Positions 27,709-36,051 of a stretch of 64,000 nucleotides of DNA are shown piece by piece. Origin of the DNA: Streptomyces sp. NBC_01463 (GTDB lineage Bacteria > Actinomycetota > Actinomycetes > Streptomycetales > Streptomycetaceae); assembly GCA_036227345.1 (NCBI GenBank), contig CP109468.1, positions 8,866,001 to 8,930,000 of the forward strand. The letters are read 5' to 3'. Each line of letters starts with the position of its first letter. The stretch's first letter is position 1. The notes under the pieces were generated by a model. The model was not told the origin of the DNA, ran no database searches, and was given only the letters and a program-made list of their open reading frames with translations. Both the position numbers and the translations under genes were made by a program.

Positions 27709-27807
27709 GGCGCGCAGGTCTACGACGAAGATGAGTGTCGAACCGGCCGGCATGAAGGGCGAGGTTGACTGGTTGCCGTGGGCGAGGCGTGGGGGAATGA
27801 GGATCTT
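27709..27807 (-). pseudogene. FKBP-type peptidyl-prolyl isomerase, C-terminal remnant
   Basis: Thirty-three codons read KILIPPRLAHGNQSTSPF and MPAGSTLIFVVDLRAV. This is the last two strands of an FKBP domain (usually VVPPELGYGDQG...IPAGSTLVFVVDL). A TGA directly upstream in frame removes the rest of the domain, so only the end of the gene survives. Confidence 0.6.
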
Positions 27808-28073
27808 GCGTCAGCCGCAGGTCGCTTCTACTCGGCAGCATGATCATCAGCGGGATCGTGGGTCTTGACCGGAAGGAGAGCGTCGAGCTGCCCCAGGAGT
27901 CTCACGACTCTGCGACGGCCGACCGGTATGTGTACCCCCACCAGTGGCGCGCGGGCGCTGTGGTGATGTGGAGCAACGAGGCGACCATGCTCACCCGTAC
28001 GCCCTCTGACCGGCATGTCGGTCAGAGGCTGCTGTACCGCACCACAGTGCTGCGGTACTGAACCGAGTCCCGC

Positions 28074-28490
28074 CTACTCACCGGCGAGAAGCTGCGCAAC
28101 CTCCCAGACATTGCCGGAGGGGTCGGCGAAGGCGGCGGTACGGCGACCCCAGGGGCGGTCGGTCGGACCGTTGAGAAGGCTCACGCCGTGCTCCACGAGC
28201 TCGGCGCACACGGCGTCGACATCCTCGACCTCGATGGTGAGCAGCAGTCGCGCGCCGGCGTCCGGGGCTGCGATCGGATGTGGCTCCACCAGCGTCGGTG
28301 CGTTCTCGGTCACCAGCAGGTTGATCAGAGTGTTGCTGAGCTTGACCACCGCGGAGTCCTCGTTCTCGAAGATCACCTCGAGGCCGAAGACGTTCTGGTA
28401 GAACCGCTTCGCCTCGACGACGTCCTCGACGAAGAGCGTGATGACCTCAAGCCGGTCGAGTCCCTTGATCACTTTTACTCCGTATTCCAT
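28074..28490 (-). CDS. VOC (glyoxalase/bleomycin-resistance) superfamily protein
   Basis: A 138-residue protein of the vicinal oxygen chelate fold. Two beta-alpha-beta-beta-beta modules are visible: LDRLEVITLFVEDVVEAKRFYQNVFGLEVIFENEDSAVVKL and LLLTIEVEDVDAVCAELVEHGVSLLNGPTDRPWGRRTAAFADPSGNVWEVAQLL. The DPSGNVWEV end is characteristic. The metal position near residue 15 (usually His) is Glu, so metal binding cannot be assumed. ATG 28490. Function could be lyase, isomerase or drug binding; not assignable. Confidence 0.87.
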   Translation of the reverse strand: MEYGVKVIKGLDRLEVITLFVEDVVEAKRFYQNVFGLEVIFENEDSAVVKLSNTLINLLVTENAPTLVEPHPIAAPDAGARLLLTIEVEDVDAVCAELVEHGVSLLNGPTDRPWGRRTAAFADPSGNVWEVAQLLAGE

Positions 28491-28605
28491 GCCGGTCCAT
28501 CCGATTTCGCTGACCCTAGCGCCCGGGTGGCCTCATCCACGAGTCGTGTTTCTGGCTCAACTCTCTAGCTCTGTATCGATTTAAGAGGTACCGCATTCTT
28601 GATCA

Positions 28606-29324
28606 TGGTGCGAGCAGGAAGCGGCGTCGGGGAGATCGAAGTTGGCCCGGCCATACATCTGTCTCTTCAGTGACTTGATCCTGGTGACTGCCTTCGGTGG
28701 CCCCGGAGGTGCAGGTCATGGCGAGGACGGCCTGGACCGCTGCGTGCTCGCATCGCATGTCGTTGGCCAGAGCCCGGGGTTCTCGTTGACCGTCGAGGCG
28801 ACGTGGGCGATCCAGATGTCCAGGGCCAGGTGTTCGCTGCGACGTTCGCGGATCATGAGTGCCGGGCGGTGTGCGTATTTCCCCGGTCGTCGCCGGCGCG
28901 GGGCTCCGGGCTCCGCTCCCACAGTTCGTCGAGACTCTTTCGCTCAACGTCTGTGAGGTGTTCAGGCCGGCGCGTGATCCAGTCGCTGACCCTGCGGACG
29001 GCCGGGTGGGGCCAGGGGGGGTAGCGGGATCGCACCGCTGCGGTAGGGCTTGATGTGCTGGCGGACGCTGTTGACGTCTCCGCGATAGCCCGGTCTCCGG
29101 GTCTCCGGGACTCCCGGGAGCGCGGAAGCGTTGGTGCAGTCTGCCGTCCAGCGATGGTGCGGGGAGTGGTGGTAGTCGTCGATCAGGATAGGCCGGTTGA
29201 TGACTGCGACGAGGAGTTCATCGACTTCGGCGGCGCGTGTGAAGCGATTGACCGTGCCGCGGCTGAGCTGGAGGTCGCGTGCGATGGCGCGAAGGCTGCC
29301 GCCGCGTTCGATGCGTTCGTGGAA
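28606..29324 (-). pseudogene. ISL3-family transposase remnant
   Basis: Minus-strand frames carry, in order, SLRAIARDLQLSRGTVNRFTRAAEVDEL (HTH), RGDVNSVRQHIKPYRSG, VRRVSDWITRRPEHLTDVERKSLDELWERSPE, LALDIWIAHVAS and near the end TSGATEG...DVWPGQLRSPRRRFLLAP. These follow the order of the C-terminal two-thirds of ISL3 transposases. Several frame changes make it non-functional. The IS5-like copy A directly cuts its upstream end. Confidence 0.7.
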
Positions 29325-29328
29325 CTAG

Positions 29329-30330
29329 GCACTGTTTCTCGGATCATGCTCTGAGCCAGATGACGAGGGCTGCGAGGGTGACGGTGCCGAGGTAGATGTA
29401 GGCGCGTTTCTCGTAGCGGGTGGCGACGGCGCGGAAGCCTTTCAGGCGGTTGATTGCGCGTTCGACGGTGTTGCGCTTCTTGTATCGCTCGCTGTCGAAA
29501 CCGGTGGGACGGCCGCCTCGGGAACCGCGATTCTTACGGTGTCTCTGCTGGTCTAGGCGTTCGGGGATGGTGTGCCGGATGCCGCGTCGCCGCAGGTAAC
29601 GGCGGTTCTTTCGAGAGGTGTAGGCCTTGTCCGCCAGGACATGGTCGGGCCGAGTCCGGGGGCGGCCGACTCCGATGCGGGGCACGGAGACCTGCTCCAG
29701 CACTCGCTCGAACTGGGGGCCGTCACCGTAGTGTCCGGGTGTCAGGACAAGGGCGAGGGGCCGGCATCGCCCGTCGGCGGCAAGGTGGATCTTGGTGGTG
29801 AATCCGCCGCGGGAACGTCCCAGACACTCGCCGATCTGACCACTTCCTCCAGCCGGACCGTCAGATTCCTCAACACCGGATCGACCTGTTTCGTCCCCCC
29901 AGCGATCCCCTTTTGAGGGGCCGCGACCGCCGTCGCCTTGCGCGCGCCGGCGGCGTGCTGGTGGGCCCGCACAGCTGTCGAGTCCACTGAGACGTCCCAG
30001 TCGATCTGGCCCGCGGCGTCCTCGGCCGCCTGGATCCGCGACAGCAGCATCGTCCAAGTTCCATCCGCTGACCAGCGGCGATGGCGTTTGTAGACGGTCT
30101 CCCACGGCCCGAACCGCTCCGGTAGATCCCTCCACTGCACGCCCGTCCGGACCCGGTAGAGCACCCCGTTGATCACCCGACGGTGGTCACTCCACCGGCC
30201 CCCGCGGGCCCCACCAGGAGGCAAGAACGACTCCAGCCGGTACCACTCCGCATTCGTCAGATCACCACGTCCCATACACACAGCCTGACCCCAACACCCC
30301 ACGCACGTCAGGAGATCCGAGAAACAGTGC
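29329..30330 (-). mobile_element. IS5-like insertion sequence, copy A
   Basis: A complete 1,002-bp element. Ends are inverted repeats beginning GCACTGTTTCTCGGATC (29329-29345, and its complement at 30314-30330). Both sides carry CTAG (29325-29328 and 30331-30334), the apparent 4-bp target duplication. The predicted proteins are identical to those of copy B at 43851-44852, which lies in the opposite orientation. The right CTAG is also the left border of the next element. Confidence 0.9.
29344..30275 (-). CDS. IS5-family transposase made by -1 frameshifting (copy A)
   Basis: Two overlapping frames make a DDE transposase of about 310 residues. The first, from ATG 30275 (MGRGDLTNAEWYRLESFLPP), holds VDSTAVRAHQHAAGARK with the first catalytic Asp. 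The second, ending at 29344, holds GRSRGGFTTKIHLAADGRCRPL, VLADKAYTSRKNRRYLRRRGI and RNTVERAINRLKGFRAVATRYEK with the second Asp and the Glu. A CAAAAGGGG run where the frames meet allows a -1 slip, the usual way these elements express transposase. Both frames are intact, so the element may still be active. Confidence 0.85.
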
Positions 30331-30334
30331 CTAG

Positions 30335-31229
30335 GGCCCTTCTCTCGGATCAGCGGGCGGACCAGATGAAGATGCCGGCTATATGGAGTCCGGCTCGGAA
30401 GACGGTGGCGGTCTTCTCGTAGCGAGTGGCCAGGCCATGCCAGTTATTGAGGCGATTGATGCAGCGTTCGACGGTGTTGCGCTGCTTGTATGCCTTGCGA
30501 TCGAAGGCGGGCGGGCGGCCGCATTGCGGGGTTTGCGCTGTCGGTTGGCAATCTGGTCGGCAGGCTGCGGGATCACCGGCCGGATGCCGCGCCTGCGCAG
30601 GTGCTGCCGGATAGCTCGGGATGAGTAGGCCCGGTCTGCCAGGACCACGAGAGGCCGGGTGCGCGGGCGGCCGATCATCCGGGGCACGCGCAGGGCGGCC
30701 ATGACGTGCTCAAACGCCGGCGCATCATTGGCCTGGCCGGGAGTAAGGACAAAGCACAGCGGCCGGCAGTGGCTGTCGGCGGCGAGGTGAACCTTTGTGG
30801 TCAGCCCTCCGCGGGAGCGTCCGATCGCATGATGGTCAGGATCGGCGGCCGGTGCCCCCTTTTGTGAGCCCCGGCCGCGTGCTGGTGCGCACGCACGATC
30901 GTGGAGTCCACGGCGACAACCCAGTCCAGGTCGCCCTCGGCGTCGGCCCGAGCGAGCAGGGCGGTGAAGACTCGCTCCCAGGTGCCGTCGATCGCCCAGT
31001 TCCGCAGCCTGGTGTAGACGCCCTTCCACGAGCCGTACTCGGCGGGCAGGCGCACCCACTGCGACCCGGTCTGGAACTTCCACGCGATCGCGTCGATCAC
31101 CTGTCGGTGATCGCGCCACCGCCCGCCGCGCTTCGGTGTCCGGTGCGGCAACAACGGCTCTATTCGCGCCCACTGCGCATCGGTCAACTGCACGATCAGA
31201 TCAACGATCCGATGATCGGAAGGCAACGC
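30335..31229 (-). mobile_element. second IS5-like insertion sequence, degenerate
   Basis: An element of about 895 bp flanked by CTAG (30331-30334 shared with copy A, and 31230-31233). Imperfect inverted ends (GGCCCTTCTCTCGGATC against GGCGTTGCCTTCCGATC, 11 of 17 matching when C of the flanking CTAG is counted) support the limits. Related to copy A but clearly different in sequence. Confidence 0.65.
30350..31226 (-). pseudogene. IS5-family transposase, frameshifted near the 3' end
   Basis: First frame from 31226: LTDAQWARIEPLLPHRTPKRGGRWRDHRQVIDAI and AVDSTIVRAHQHAAGAHKRG. Second frame: IGRSRGGLTTKVHLAADSHCRPL, VVLADRAYSSRAIRQHLRRRGIRPVIP. The usual -1 shift joins these. A further frame change near 30520 (sequence RKPRNAAARPP) is needed to reach the conserved AFDRKAYKQRNTVERCINRL and the end FIWSAR at 30350. 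The last shift is a defect, since it separates the catalytic Glu region. Confidence 0.65.
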
Positions 31230-31625
31230 CTAGCGCGCCCAGCTCTCACAGCCGAGGAGGTGGGACTCCCTCCTCAGGACGTCGAGCGCGGCCCGGAGCC
31301 CGTCTGCAGCTGCCTGGAATGCCTGCGTTGTCTCCGGGCCCAGCGTCGAAGAGGGAACGGTGTCCACACCGTTCGGATAGTCATCGCCGACCACCGCAAC
31401 GAACCGTATCCATGCGCTTCTGTAGAGACTCATGCACCGCTCGAGCTCATCGCCGCAGTCCGCCCACACCGCTCTTGCCAGCATTCCTTTGGTGCGCGCC
31501 AGGAGGTGGTTCAGCTCCGCATAGGCAGCGATCAACTCTCCGGTCAGAGCCCGTCGATGGCCACCTGCGTGCCGGTGAGCGAGCACGTCGATGAAGACCT
31601 GATAAGGACTCGCGTACCCGTCCAC
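31230..31625 (-). CDS. hypothetical helical protein, end set by IS insertion site
   Basis: A 131-residue all-helical protein starting at GTG 31625 behind GGGGGAAG (VDGYASPYQVFIDVLAHRHAGGHRRALTGELIAAYAELNHLL...). It resembles small alpha-helical proteins of Streptomyces that I cannot assign to a named family. The TAG stop (31230-31232) is part of the CTAG at the border of the neighbouring insertion sequence. The original C-terminus may therefore have been longer and cut off by the insertion. Confidence 0.55.
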   Translation of the reverse strand: MDGYASPYQVFIDVLAHRHAGGHRRALTGELIAAYAELNHLLARTKGMLARAVWADCGDELERCMSLYRSAWIRFVAVVGDDYPNGVDTVPSSTLGPETTQAFQAAADGLRAALDVLRRESHLLGCESWAR

Positions 31626-31793
31626 GGCGCTTCCCCCCTCGTTGTCCTTGGCTCGGCCGGGCTGGCCGGCTCCGTGCGACCGTAACACCGGCAAAAGGTC
31701 GCTACACGATCGGCGAGGCAACTGTGTGCCACGTTAAGGAAGCCCTGATTGATGGCGGCGCAATCGAGGTCAAGGTGATCTGAAAGAAGCTGC

Positions 31794-32885
31794 CTAGTGA
31801 CCTGAGTCGGAGATTCGTTGGCAGTATGCGGCGACTTTGTTGAGGATTTCGTCGGCGGTCTTGGTCCAGATGAAGGGCCGAGGGTTGTCGTTCCAGTTGG
31901 CGAGCCATGAGCGGATGTCGCGCTCGAGAGCCTGGACGGAGCGGTGGACGCCGCGTCGGAGCTTCTTCTGCGTGAGCTCGGCGAACCATCGCTCCACCAG
32001 GTTCAGCCAGGACGATCCCGTCGGCGTGAAATGCAGGTGGAAGCGTGGGTGCGCCAGTAGCCACTGCTTGATCGCCGGAGCCTTGTGCGTCGCGTAGTTG
32101 TCCAGGATCAGGTGCACCTGAAACTCCGCGGGCACCTCCTTGTCGATCTTGACGAGGAACTTCTTGAACTCGGCGGCCCGGTGCCGGCGGTGCAGGGAGC
32201 CGATGACCTTGCCGGAGGCGATCTCCAGGGCCGCGAACAACGTGGTGGTGCCTGCGCGGATGTAGTCGTGGCTGCGGCGTTCGGGAACCCCGGGCATCAT
32301 CGGCAGCACCGGCTGGGACCGGTCCAGGGCCTGGATCTGCGACTTCTCGTCCACGCACAGCACGAGGGCCTTCTCCGGCGGGTCGAGGTAGAGGCCGACC
32401 ACGTCGCGGACCTTGTCAATGAACAACGGATCGGTGGACAGCTTGAAGGTCTCGGACCGGTGCGGGGCCAGGGCGAAGGCCCGCCAGATCCGCGAGATCG
32501 CCGACTGCGACATCCCCGTCGCCTGCGCCATCGACCGTGTTGACCAGTGGGTGGCGTTCGCCGGCCGTTCTTCCAGAGTCTTGACGATCACCCGCTCGAC
32601 ATCCGCGTCGGTGATCTTGCGCGGCACACCGGGCCTGGGCTCGTCACACATACCATCCAGGCCCCGGTCCAGGAAACGCCGACGCCATGTGCGGACCGTC
32701 TCGGGAACGACCCCGAGACGGCGCGACACCTCCGCGATCGAGTGGCCCTCGGCGCACTCGAGCACGATCCGCGACCGCAAGGCCAGTGCTTGAGCCGTCG
32801 AGCGACGACGCACCCACCCCTCAAGCACAGCCCGCTGTGCATCAGTTACCGACAACGCCGCAAGTTTCGGTCCAGGACGACTCAC
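31794..32885 (-). CDS. IS630-family transposase
   Basis: A 363-residue transposase. The N-terminal half has a double HTH (EGHSIAEVSRRLGVVPETVRTWRRRFLDRGLDGMCDEPRPG; NATHWSTRSMAQATGMSQSAISRIWRAF). The DDE core is LVLCVDEKSQIQALDRSQPVLP, HLILDNYATHK and SSWLNLVERWFAEL. Length is normal and the frame is intact, so probably functional. The stop codon TAG is completed by the flanking target bases (CTA at 31794-31796), not by the element itself. Confidence 0.92.
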   Translation of the reverse strand: MSRPGPKLAALSVTDAQRAVLEGWVRRRSTAQALALRSRIVLECAEGHSIAEVSRRLGVVPETVRTWRRRFLDRGLDGMCDEPRPGVPRKITDADVERVIVKTLEERPANATHWSTRSMAQATGMSQSAISRIWRAFALAPHRSETFKLSTDPLFIDKVRDVVGLYLDPPEKALVLCVDEKSQIQALDRSQPVLPMMPGVPERRSHDYIRAGTTTLFAALEIASGKVIGSLHRRHRAAEFKKFLVKIDKEVPAEFQVHLILDNYATHKAPAIKQWLLAHPRFHLHFTPTGSSWLNLVERWFAELTQKKLRRGVHRSVQALERDIRSWLANWNDNPRPFIWTKTADEILNKVAAYCQRISDSGH

Positions 32886-32919
32886 ACCTAACCAACGACG
32901 AATCTCCGACTCAGGTCAC
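31797..32919 (-). mobile_element. IS630-family insertion sequence
   Basis: A complete 1,123-bp element. Inverted ends start GTGACCTGAGTCGGAGATT on both sides. TA dinucleotides flank it (31795-31796 and 32920-32921), the expected IS630 target duplication. Removing the element restores CTAG followed by the left end of the IS701 element, so it inserted into that element's target duplication. Confidence 0.88.
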
Positions 32920-32922
32920 TAG

Positions 32923-34302
32923 TAGGGCTTTGTTAGGTATCTAGGCAGGTGGTTGTTCTGCTGGTTTCCTGCTGGTATGAGGGCAGATGAACTCGTGTCG
33001 TGTCGGGGCCGGTTGGAGGAGTTCGCTGGGGAGGTGTTCGCGCCTTTGGCGCGTGCTGACCAGCGGGTGAAGGGCGGGCTGTATCTGCGGGGCCTGCTGT
33101 TGGACGGGCGCCGGAAGTCGATGCAGCCGATGGCCGGACGCCTGGGTGTGGACCATCAGCAGTTGCAGCAGTTCATGACGTCATCGACCTGGCCGGTCAA
33201 CGAGGTCCGCGCCAGGCTGGCCCGCCGGGCGGTGGCGGTGGTCCGCCCGCAGGTGTGGGTGGTGGATGACACCGGGTTCCCGAAGGACGGCACGTCCTCG
33301 CCCGGGGTGGCCAGACAGTACTCCGGCACTTTGGGCAAGGTCGGGAACTGCCAGATAGGGGTCAGCATCCATGCCGCATCGGACACCGCGTCGTGTCCGT
33401 TGTCCTGGCGGCTGTTTTTGCCCGGCAGCTGGGACCAGCCGGAGGCTGCGGACCGTCGGGCCTGCTGCCGGATCCCCGAGGGGGAGCATCACCGCCCGAA
33501 GTGGCAGCTGGCGCTGGACATGCTCGACGAACTGGCCGCGCTGGGACTACGGCCGGCAGCGCTGGTCGCGGACACCGGTTACGGGGCGAACGCCGACTTC
33601 CGCCATGGTCTGGAAGGCCGCGGGCTGGCCTATGCCCTGCAGGTCAAGGGCGAGATGACAGCCCATGCCGAGTCCGCTGAACCTTACGAGCCGCCTTATG
33701 GCGGGCTCGGTCCCAGACCGTTGCCCCGTTACCGCACCCGCCCGGTCAGTCTGCGCGAACACGTCCTGGCCGCGGGACGTGACAAGGCAGTCGCGGTCAC
33801 CTGGCGCAAGGGCTCGAAGGCCGCCATGTCCGCCCGCTTCGTGTTCCTGCGGGTCCGCCTCGCCGGCCGCCGCCCGAAACCCGCCCCGGACGGTGCCATC
33901 GGTCTGCGGTGGCTGATCGCCCAGTGGCCCGAAGGTGAGAACGAGCCGGTCAGGTACTGGATCTCCAACCTGCCCGCCGACATCCCCGCCCGCGATCTCG
34001 TCCGCCTCGCGAAACTGCGCTGGCGCATCGAACATGACTACCGCGAGCTGAAGACGACTCTCGGACTGGACCACTTCGAGGGCCGCTCGTTCACCGGCTG
34101 GCACCGTCACGTCACCCTCGTGACTGCCGCCCACCTCTTCCTGACCGAACAGCGGTCCTGCCCAAAAGTCCCTGCCAGGGCCTGACCCTCTACCAGGCCC
34201 TGGCCCTCCTCCAGCACCTGTTAGCCACCTGGACCGGCACCTGCCCCACCTGCCGACAACCCACCCCATGGCAGACCTACGACACCACCTAACAAAGCCC
34301 TA
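32923..34302 (+). mobile_element. IS701-family insertion sequence
   Basis: A 1,380-bp element with inverted ends TAGGGCTTTGTTAGGT (32923-32938 and complement 34287-34302). The right flank is CTAG (34303-34306). The left CTAG is split by the IS630 element: C-TA at 31794-31796 and TA-G at 32920-32922. Confidence 0.88.
32977..34185 (+). CDS. IS701-family transposase (possible -1 frameshift extension)
   Basis: A 402-residue DDE transposase of the IS701 group: VWVVDDTGFPKDGTSSPGVARQYSGTLGKVGNCQIGVS (first Asp), ALVADTGYGANADFRHGLEGRGLAYALQV (second Asp), and LRWRIEHDYRELKTTLGLDHFEGRSFTGWHRH (Glu). ATG 32977 chosen; TTG 32953 is in frame. The zero frame stops at 34185, but relatives continue as GLTLYQALALLQHLLATWTGTCPTCRQP. 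That sequence follows in the -1 frame up to TAA at 34292, and the slippery heptamer CCCAAAA lies at the junction. A slipped product would be 438 residues. Confidence 0.88.
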   Translation: MRADELVSCRGRLEEFAGEVFAPLARADQRVKGGLYLRGLLLDGRRKSMQPMAGRLGVDHQQLQQFMTSSTWPVNEVRARLARRAVAVVRPQVWVVDDTGFPKDGTSSPGVARQYSGTLGKVGNCQIGVSIHAASDTASCPLSWRLFLPGSWDQPEAADRRACCRIPEGEHHRPKWQLALDMLDELAALGLRPAALVADTGYGANADFRHGLEGRGLAYALQVKGEMTAHAESAEPYEPPYGGLGPRPLPRYRTRPVSLREHVLAAGRDKAVAVTWRKGSKAAMSARFVFLRVRLAGRRPKPAPDGAIGLRWLIAQWPEGENEPVRYWISNLPADIPARDLVRLAKLRWRIEHDYRELKTTLGLDHFEGRSFTGWHRHVTLVTAAHLFLTEQRSCPKVPARA

Positions 34303-34324
34303 CTAGGTCCTGTCTCTCCGATCA
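34303..34324. repeat. orphan IS5-like end next to CTAG
   Basis: After the right CTAG of the IS701 element comes GGTCCTGTCTCTCCGATCA (counting the G of CTAG), very like the GGCACTGTTTCTCGGATCA end of copies A and B. No transposase follows, so this is the leftover end of another IS5-like element. Confidence 0.4.
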
Positions 34325-34391
34325 ACGCTGGTTGTCTCGTGGCTCCGCGACACGATGGGGCCCCGGAGGCATCGCCCCAGGGCCCCAGGGA

Positions 34392-34916
34392 TCATCGCGG
34401 TGAGCGGTCTGGCCTCGTGATCCTGAACCGGGCCGTGTTCTCCGCGTTCTCTTCGGTGGCCCACTGGTGAAAGCCGGCCTTCTCCAGCACGCGAACCGAG
34501 GACGGGTTGGACAGTTCCACATCGGCGAACACGGTGTGAACCTCTGGTGCGGTGAGGGCGAACTCGGCCAGGGCCCGGGCGGCCTCGGGGGCATAGCCCC
34601 GGCCTCGACGGGAGGCCACGATGCCGTATCCGATTTCCAGAACGCCCTCGCTGGGCGGCCAGAACAGGCCGATCGAGCCCACCACCAAGCTGCTCTCGCG
34701 CTCGATGATCAGACGGTGGCCGTATGCGTCGAACCAGGCGGGGTGCTGATCGAAGAGGCCCGCGACCACACGGTCGCCTTCAGCGGGAAAGTCGCCCGCC
34801 CAGTGCGTTGACCTGGTGTCGTCGAGGACCGCAGTGGCCTCGCTCGTGGTCCAGGGCCGCAGGAACAGGCGCTTGGTGATCACATTGGTGTGAGCGGGTG
34901 AAGAAGAGGAAGACAC
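34392..34916 (-). CDS. GNAT family N-acetyltransferase (RimJ/RimL-like)
   Basis: A 174-residue acetyltransferase. NVITKRLFLRPWTTSEATAVL is the usual RimJ-type start. VGSIGLFWPPSEGVLEIGYGIVASRRGRGYAPEAARALAEFAL contains the acetyl-CoA loop (RRGRGYA), and ELSNPSSVRVLEKAGFHQ is the conserved C-terminal block. GTG 34916 has AGGAG six bases upstream. Alone between IS debris; substrate unknown. Confidence 0.88.
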   Translation of the reverse strand: MSSSSSPAHTNVITKRLFLRPWTTSEATAVLDDTRSTHWAGDFPAEGDRVVAGLFDQHPAWFDAYGHRLIIERESSLVVGSIGLFWPPSEGVLEIGYGIVASRRGRGYAPEAARALAEFALTAPEVHTVFADVELSNPSSVRVLEKAGFHQWATEENAENTARFRITRPDRSPR

Positions 34917-35168
34917 GTGTCTCTCCTGGTCGTTGGAACGACCCGAGCCGCGCTCTGCTATCGCGCGGGCCGGACGAGGGCATGCTGAAGACGGCCGACG
35001 GCAGCCATATTCATCAACCTCCCTGTCCCGCTGAACACACGTCTCTCGCGCAGGCGTGAAGCTAACAAGTGCTCCTCAGCCTGGACAACTCATTTCCGGG
35101 CCGCCGACCGGGGGCTTTCGCTCGCTGAAGGACGTACCTCTTCGATCGGGCGGCTCGTTGTTCTGGTC

Positions 35169-35273
35169 ATGCTCAGCAGGGGCAGCCTTACGGACAATGA
35201 GTGGGCGGTTCTGGAGCCGCTGCTGCCCACGAGGACAGCCGGTGCGGCAGGTGGCGGGACCACCGCCAAGTGA
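35169..35273 (+). pseudogene. IS5-family transposase, N-terminal scrap
   Basis: MLSRGSLTDNEWAVLEPLLPTRTAG is the usual N-terminus of IS5-type transposases, after which the frame goes wrong and stops at 35273. The rest of the gene is absent. Confidence 0.55.
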
Positions 35274-35279
35274 TCAGAT

Positions 35280-35450
35280 AGCCAGCTCCCCGCGGTCTGA
35301 ACCGTCACCGGGAGGGCCTTCGTCGGGCCGAGCGTCGTGGTCGCTGAGGGGGCGTCTCAGGTCGGCGCGATTCCGCCCGATGACGCGTTCGACTGCTTGG
35401 GCCAGATTGGTCAGGAGGTGCGAGCTATCCGCCACCTGGTCGAAGCCGGG
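35280..35450 (-). pseudogene. ISL3-like transposase, internal scrap
   Basis: QVADSSHLLTNLAQAVERVIGRNRADLRRPL matches the central ISL3 block (usually QVADRWHLWHNLGEAVER...HR..LR). About 55 codons survive with no ends. Confidence 0.5.
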
Positions 35451-35453
35451 GCC

Positions 35454-35954
35454 CTACTCCGGTGGTTCGGCGGTGTCTGCACGGCGGGACTCCGGACCCG
35501 CTGACGACGGCAAGAGGTTCCGGGCGAGTACATCCAGCGCCTCCGAGACCTCTGTCAGCCGCCGCGGTTCATCAGATCCCAGCGCGCTGGTGAGGGCTTC
35601 CTCGATACCGGCGGCGCGGACCTGCGCCACCCGCTCGGACACCTCGGCGGCCTGACGCACCAGCACCCGGCGGCGGTCGACGGGATCCGGAGCCGTCTGC
35701 ACCGAACCGGCCTCCTTGAGCCTGGCGATGGCGGTGGACACCTGGCTCTGCGGCAGGCCGGTGCGGGCGGCGATCTCACCGACGGCGGTATCGGGATGAG
35801 CGGCGATGTCGCTGGCCACGATCAGCACCAGCCGGGCGCTGCCCGCATAACGCCGAGCGCCGCCAGGAGGCTCGGGCAGGGCCTCCTCGCCGATCTTCAT
35901 CAGGGTGCGTCCCAGTAGGAACAGTTCGACTCCGTCCACACGCTCAACATACAT
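35454..35954 (-). CDS. MarR family transcriptional regulator
   Basis: A 166-residue winged-helix regulator. The DNA-binding core is IAAHPDTAVGEIAARTGLPQSQVSTAIARLKEAGSVQTAPDPVDRRRVLVRQ (about residues 50-105), with the DxRR wing typical of MarR. ATG 35954 (MYVERVDGVELF) is preferred over an upstream in-frame ATG because the operator overlaps this start. Divergent from the alpha/beta hydrolase at 36052. Confidence 0.87.
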   Translation of the reverse strand: MYVERVDGVELFLLGRTLMKIGEEALPEPPGGARRYAGSARLVLIVASDIAAHPDTAVGEIAARTGLPQSQVSTAIARLKEAGSVQTAPDPVDRRRVLVRQAAEVSERVAQVRAAGIEEALTSALGSDEPRRLTEVSEALDVLARNLLPSSAGPESRRADTAEPPE

Positions 35955-35982
35955 CGAAACAGATTCATCTGTATTGATGTAT
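35949..35982. promoter_or_regulatory. 34-bp interrupted palindrome, MarR operator
   Basis: Outer arms ATACATC (35949-35955) and GATGTAT (35976-35982) and inner arms ACAGAT (35959-35964) and ATCTGT (35967-35972) are all perfectly complementary. The site covers the MarR start codon and the shared promoter, so binding would block both genes. Confidence 0.65.
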
Positions 35983-36051
35983 CTAGTTCGATGGATTATG
36001 TTGGTTGGCAGACGCGGCGGAGAGTCTGCCGCCCATAGAGGGGGAACCGTC

